Shown here: positions 58,726-64,000 of the stretch, in pieces | Position numbering within the stretch: position 1 is the first letter of the stretch | How the letters are laid out: every line of letters begins with the position of its first letter | From: Trileptium ribeirensis | Lineage: Eukaryota > Nematoda > Enoplea > Enoplida > Thoracostomopsidae | Reading direction: 5' to 3' | Assembly: GCA_030248225.1 (NCBI GenBank) | Contig: JASANE010019190.1 | Location: 1 to 64,000 of the forward strand | DNA: 64,000 bases | Notes under the pieces: model-generated | Database searches by the model: none | What the model was told of the DNA's origin: nothing | Seen by the model: the letters and a program-made list of their open reading frames with translations, nothing else | Made by a program: the position numbers and the translations under genes

Positions 58726-61700
58726 CGGGTTATAAATATCCAGTGCTTTAACTACTGTGATTCTATGCATTTGTGTCGTATGTGCAAAGTGTAAAAGCTA
58801 ACTGAATTTTGACTAATGTAATCATCAACCATTTTGACATGGTGCCACGTTCCCAAAATCTTCTTAAGTCATCAAAAAATAGCAACATCTTACTTCAGAT
58901 CTCATCAAATCGCAACGGGCGTAGTTAACGATGTCAAACTATAGAATTTTGTCAAATTCCAACATTTTAAACATACAGCTTTCACAGCAACGGTGAGAGA
59001 GCACCGAGGACGAACATGAAAATGTATACCAAGAAATCATTACTTAGACAGTTGTGGCGACATCTCTGTATTGGTACGTTGTTATTAATGTGTAGCTATT
59101 CCAATGATGATGCTTCGTCGTGCTTTTCTAGTAGTGGAAACCTCAAATTAAGTATAAAAATTAAAGTCATAGGAGTAGCATAGGGGGAGCATTTCAATCA
59201 CTGATTCGGCATTGCGGAGCCGGTATTTGACTTTGAAACGTACTGATGTACCGTTTATTGTATACATACATTTTATATTCTGCTATCACTCAAACGTTCG
59301 GTTTCCTATCAGTGCTAATTGCTTTAATTATATTTAATTATATTTTTAGTAATTACCTTATTTTATAGGCATGTTATTTCCTACTACCTTTTTATTACAT
59401 AATTGAGCTCGTTGAAACACTAATAATTTCGGCCTAGGGTAAAACCAGTCTTTAAAATTACAGGATCTAAACTTCCCGCAAACGCTGTCAATTAAAAAAG
59501 TTTTATAATTTTGTTGGTTGCGTTAACACAGGTATAGTTATTACCTGCCCCGTTCAATATTTCGAAATATCAAATCTAGTTAGTTTTAAGGGATGTGTTC
59601 CAAACTAATGGTTTACGACATGGTTATGTTTTCAAAATTATATATAGTAAAATTTTATCAGTATATCATTACTTATTTTACAGCTTAATAAACATTTTTA
59701 GTATCGAAACTATAAAAATTGACAATTTTAATTGATCCAGCATTTAAGAGTAAAAACATTTTTGGAAATTGTGTCCATATACGTAAAAATATATAAATTA
59801 AATAAATAATTGTTTATACTTTATATAGCTAGTGTTTTGTCTTCTACTCGTTGCTGCGCTCGCATTTTTGTGTTTGCGTATATGGTACAGAGCTTAACGA
59901 TTGTGTGTCAGTTTGTTTACCTTGACTGAGCTGCATCACATAGGGCTCTCAGTTTAGCTGCGTCGGAAGGCGCCACTACGCAACACTTCAAACTAACGCA
60001 GTAGCGTACGAATTAATTGTGGTAGTGACCCATGCGCTTCAACCCAACTGTTATTATCTTTTTACTATTCCTAACTGTTTTCGTTTCTTAGACGCTTCTG
60101 TCAATATAGATGACTTCGCTAGAGTCGCTTCTCTATGTTTCATTATACCGAAAATATTCTTGATTAGGCCCGGACTCTCGTCACTATTGCGTTCTGGTTT
60201 AATACCATTTGTAGGCCTGTTATCCAGACACAGTACTCACAAAATATGGGCACAGTTGCCTGGATGTTCGCTATATGGTCGTTCGATGTTCAGTTAAAAA
60301 TTCTACGACAAGTCTTCGAGAATTTTAACATTTTTATTACTGTTGGGGCGCAATAATAATTATATTCAATTCCCACCCTTGGGTTTCGCAAGTGGGAAAT
60401 TGCAAACAATAATTCTGTAATAGTTATTTCAAATAGTTCCCCAACTCATTAGATAATGAATTCTGAGACTTTACCTTTTGTTAGGTACATGTAGAACGCA
60501 CTGCATTAGATGTAAGGTAATCCCATGTATTAACGTTTCTGCTACAACATATTTGCTAAACGACCACACCTGGTTATGCGAACAGAATGGTTTTAGAACT
60601 GATACGTTAAGATGAAATATAGTTATGAGTTTCCTGTATTTGTCATTATATAATGATTGAAATTATTTAGCCCAAAGCTTGCCAGTTAATGTGTACTTAG
60701 TTGCTTTTCATGTGCTCCTGAGTATACCATGATTGCCCCTGTGGTTTTCCGTGTAGTAAACACAATGTTTAGAATTTCGGCGCATATATTAAATGTGACT
60801 TTGACCAAATCTACATTTTGTAACTCGGGAACGATTTGGGTAAAATATACACAGCGGTTGTTTGGAACAATTATCTGTTTTATGTTATTACTTAGCGACA
60901 AAAATGCGGTTTGAAATTTTGTTCCAAATCTACTAAAACACATTAGTTGGTCTTGCATCAAGGTAGTGTCAGTACAAAGGAACAGGTATAAAATTAATAG
61001 AGGGAACATGGTTTGAAATCGCGTCAGTTTTCGTTTTGTCACTTGCAAATCTAGACAGACCTGATTTATTTGGCTTAACTTGTGTCAATTAGTATTCACG
61101 CTGTCATATAAGTAAAATAAGAGACCCAATACCTCAAGAGGTATTATTAAATCAGAGTAAATTTTGGAGCTATTATATAGACAAATTATGTGGTAATAAA
61201 TGACAATAAAGGGTCGCAAATCATGTTGATTTTTTGGTAGTCTAATATATTAACTTAGTTCCTGATGTGCTAGTTCGATTCAATCACTCGACTCATGTTC
61301 AAGCTGCGTGGTCATATAGTTGATTATACTTAAACATTAGTTTTAAATGAAATCTAGTATTGCACTGGGCTTTAACATTTCATATGTTAAAACGAATCGA
61401 TGTAGTATTTTACTACGAAGCATTCTTTCAGTATTGAGCCCATAAGCTACTTGAGACCAAATATTCTGAAGTAGTTCAACAATGATCATATACGTTTCGG
61501 GAATACAGAGACTAGGTTAATCCAATTAGATCAATTTGTTACACTCCTGTACAAACTAGCTAGTTTGTAGCGTTAAGGAATTTTAAATTATATTTTAGCT
61601 CTGGGTTATTATTACTAACTCGATTATCAAGAGTTATGTATAATCACGTACATGATCAAATGGAGTGGAGCGATGTAGGTTTACTGGCGTTAATTGTAAA

Positions 61701-63209
61701 TCGATGTTCTCTACAAACTATTATAACTTGGTTCTACACTAGATAATACTTACTATAGCTAATATCAAACATTAATTCACCAAAATGTGGCTTTTGACCC
61801 TTTAACAATTGAACGCAAAGACGTATTTATCCAAATGTTTTCCTAATTTGTTGGCAAACATGGCCGTCACCTATAAATCACTAAGAGCCTTTAATGGATA
61901 CTACTTCGAATAAGCAGTACTCATAATTTTGATTTTGAATAAAAATTATTAAAATTAACCACATAGCTGGTATTGGCCCAATGATACGATTAACATGATG
62001 CATATCTGTAAGCCGTCTGAATATAATAAGGTTCATGGCCAAAACTCCAAAAATGGACTAAATCTATATTATGATTATACGTAAAATTAATTTGGCTCCT
62101 TATCAAACTAAGTTTCAATGTTGACTATTAGCGCTTTTATAAGGTGTAATCGATACTTCTTCGCCCACAACACACCAGTTACTAATATTTTTACCTCAGA
62201 TGTCGTAGCAAATAAAATGTAGCATAGGTAGAATATATTTTAAGGAAACTATTCTTAATTTTAGCTTAAGAACTTGTATTCACTGTACCGTTGGGTGGCA
62301 TTGGTCTCTTTTATATCATCAAATCATAAACCTAATGCCAAAACCCATTAAGTGATGCGGTATTCACGTTATAATGTATCGCCCAGTTGGAACTTTTGTC
62401 ACGGTATAGTCACCGCCGTACTGTACATAACGTGACGGTCACAACGCCACCATACACTGAGTACCTACTAAATATTTACAAAAAAACCCTACTTTGTCCG
62501 CCACATCATGCTATGTACGGTGTGTCAGACACTGTGGGTGGTACATAAGTTCCAAGTAGGGGGGTACATTATAACAGCAATACTGCATTAGGCTAAACTT
62601 ACTAACAAAAGGCATTCAATTATAGGATTAAGCGGTGCCTAAAACCGTTGTAATTTTTACAAACTGAAACATCTAATTAGAGCAAAACGCCACGAGTAGC
62701 TATGTAATTCATCAGCAATTATATAGTCAAGACGCTCTATATGATATTATACCAATCTCTTAAATTTGGGTTTCTCATTCATTATGCATGCGGTATAGCA
62801 TCGACAATGAATGTACCAATAGTAACAGTAGTTTGCGCTATTGGTATACAGAGATAGAAAATAGTATTTTCGGAAGTAATGCCTGCAATGAAGCAGCATG
62901 TACACACACAAACTTGCATATATTTTCATGAACGACACCTCATAATTGGGAATAGGGCTTCAGATTTTACACTTATATTATTATTAACTGTATACCAGCT
63001 ACATCTTAGACCCCATATGGAATAGTATACGTGTTAAATTAATCAAAATTATAAGGCTTCTGCTACTGTTATAGTAACTAGCTACCATCGTGGTGTTCCA
63101 GCGTTGGGCAAATCAGCAATTGTGTTAGAGCATAACCATTAATTTTTCTCACATTATTTCTGGGTGATGCTAAAAGTATATGTTTACTAAATTTAATTTT
63201 AAGTTTCAG
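58726..63209. other. Non-coding interval downstream of the kelch gene
   Basis: Stops are frequent in all frames and no domain was recognised in the short open frames (for example 60019-60297 and 60686-61048). It contains the left arm of the inverted repeat at 59945-59978. Confidence 0.5.
59945..59978 (+). repeat. Inverted repeat, left arm (34 bp perfect)
   Basis: GCTCTCAGTTTAGCTGCGTC through GGCGCCACTA here is the exact reverse complement of 63740-63773. A weaker match with small gaps continues inward (ACTTCAAACT on both). No target duplication outside. Confidence 0.8.
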
Positions 63210-63443
63210 ATAACTTCTTTGGGCGTAAACGAGAAACAAGTGGTCGATAAACCACGAGAGCAAAATTCTTATATAGAATGTCCTTGTGTGGAATCGAAAA
63301 CTATTGGAAGGATTTGTCGCTGCAGTGGTATTTGCGATGGAAGTACATCAGGAAAATGTCCGTGCAAGAGTGATTCAAACAACACTATAAAGACTTATCC
63401 ATGTTTTGGCAGTATTAGCGGAACCGACGAATCCAAGCGATCA
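63210..63443 (+). CDS. Cys-rich exon of an unidentified gene (78 codons)
   Basis: Acceptor AAGTTTCAG ends at 63209 and donor TCA|GTGAGT starts at 63444. The frame is open with phase 0 at both ends. After a polar stretch come paired cysteines: YIECPC, ICRCSGIC, GKCPCK and YPCFG, in other words three CxC pairs plus single Cys. The pattern recalls CXC-type metal-binding or disulfide-rich modules, but spacing does not fit a family I can name. It may start the next gene's visible part or, by phase, could be a downstream exon of the kelch gene if the 58493 donor is used. Confidence 0.5.
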
Positions 63444-64000
63444 GTGAGTAATCTCAATCAAGACTACTAAGTTTAATATGTAAATGAGCTATACAGTTGC
63501 ATTTTCGTTGCGTCATTTTTATTCTTTTATGCTAATAGGAATTCGACACTGAAAACTCACAACTGAATAAAAGTTTACTTTTACAGTAAAGCCAAGTAGT
63601 CTAAGTACTCCTAAGATTTTCAGAGTAAAGGTGGAAGTCGGGTCAGGTTTTAACCCTGAGTCCATCCATGAATTTGATAGCTGCAGTTCGCATAGTTCGA
63701 AGCAGTTCGCTCAGTTTGAAGTATTTGAAACATGTGCGATAGTGGCGCCTTCCGACGCAGCTAAACTGAGAGCGGTGGACAGAAGGCCGGCAAGGGCTCC
63801 ATTTGAGATCTCTTCTGAGTTAAGCAGCCGGTTGTTACTGAGAGCCATGCCATCCCTTTTTAATAAAAAAATTTACCTCAACAACTTTCCATGGGCTTTT
63901 CCGGAATAAATATACGATATGGATTGATAGGCACTGGGGTCGTGTCAAACCGGATGATACGCTTCAACATAAGTAGCTGATGCTCGGAAAAGAGTCTCCT
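63444..64000. other. Non-coding or intronic end of the window
   Basis: Follows the strong donor at 63444. Besides the right arm of the inverted repeat, nothing supportable was seen; the open frame 63631-63909 has no splice sites or domain to support it. Confidence 0.4.
63740..63773 (-). repeat. Inverted repeat, right arm (34 bp perfect)
   Basis: Exact reverse complement of 59945-59978. It lies within a short open frame (63631-63909) that is probably not a gene. Confidence 0.8.

Noticed and set aside
60019..60297. Membrane-like 92-codon frame
   Set aside because: Codon use and composition look random; no splice sites or family resemblance.
63631..63909. 92-codon frame at the window end
   Set aside because: It runs through the inverted-repeat arm, has an arbitrary start and shows no recognisable motif.

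Overview
The window is eukaryotic (animal) DNA: AT-rich, intron-rich and full of decayed transposons. Two multi-exon plus-strand genes could be assembled because their splice sites and reading phases fit exactly. A nematode source is suggested, not proven, by a degenerate array of the TTAGGC telomere hexamer at 9.55-9.71 kb and by a splice acceptor only 9 bases before the start codon of the first host gene, as expected for spliced-leader trans-splicing. Introns of 0.6-5.1 kb argue for a large, repeat-rich nematode-like genome rather than a compact one.

1-17.4 kb is a transposon graveyard. It opens inside a Ty3/gypsy-type pol gene (RNase H, integrase, then a PHD-like finger), which is frameshifted and has lost the catalytic glutamate of integrase. 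Next comes a long broken gene (2.67-7.08 kb) that I cannot match to a described element. It has a DEDDy 3'-5' exonuclease domain, a low-complexity Ser/Gln/Thr region, a Cys/His cluster, a coiled coil and basic nuclear-localisation-like patches. At 9264-10361 lies a DNA-transposon-like element with about 32-bp terminal inverted repeats and an 8-bp target duplication, which carries the telomere-like array. A minus-strand CR1-like non-LTR retrotransposon (PHD-type ORF1 plus endonuclease/RT ORF2) occupies 11.5-14.6 kb.

17.5-34.1 kb holds an eight-exon gene for a 420-residue, seven-helix member of the organic solute transporter alpha (OST-alpha/SLC51A) family. Its introns contain antisense CR1-like fragments and several copies of a roughly 1 kb dispersed repeat.

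34.1-45 kb is mostly repeats, with a possible minus-strand exon near 35.4 kb and a possible plus-strand exon near 41.0 kb.

45.3-58.7 kb holds a seven-exon gene for a kelch-type beta-propeller protein (475 residues as modelled). Three of its six introns carry tandem duplications that begin within about 65 bases of the 5' splice site, one being a nine-copy 81-bp minisatellite open on both strands.

58.7-64 kb is largely non-coding. It contains a well-bounded Cys-rich exon (63210-63443) and a 34-bp perfect inverted repeat whose arms lie 3.8 kb apart. No rRNA, tRNA or CRISPR feature was seen.
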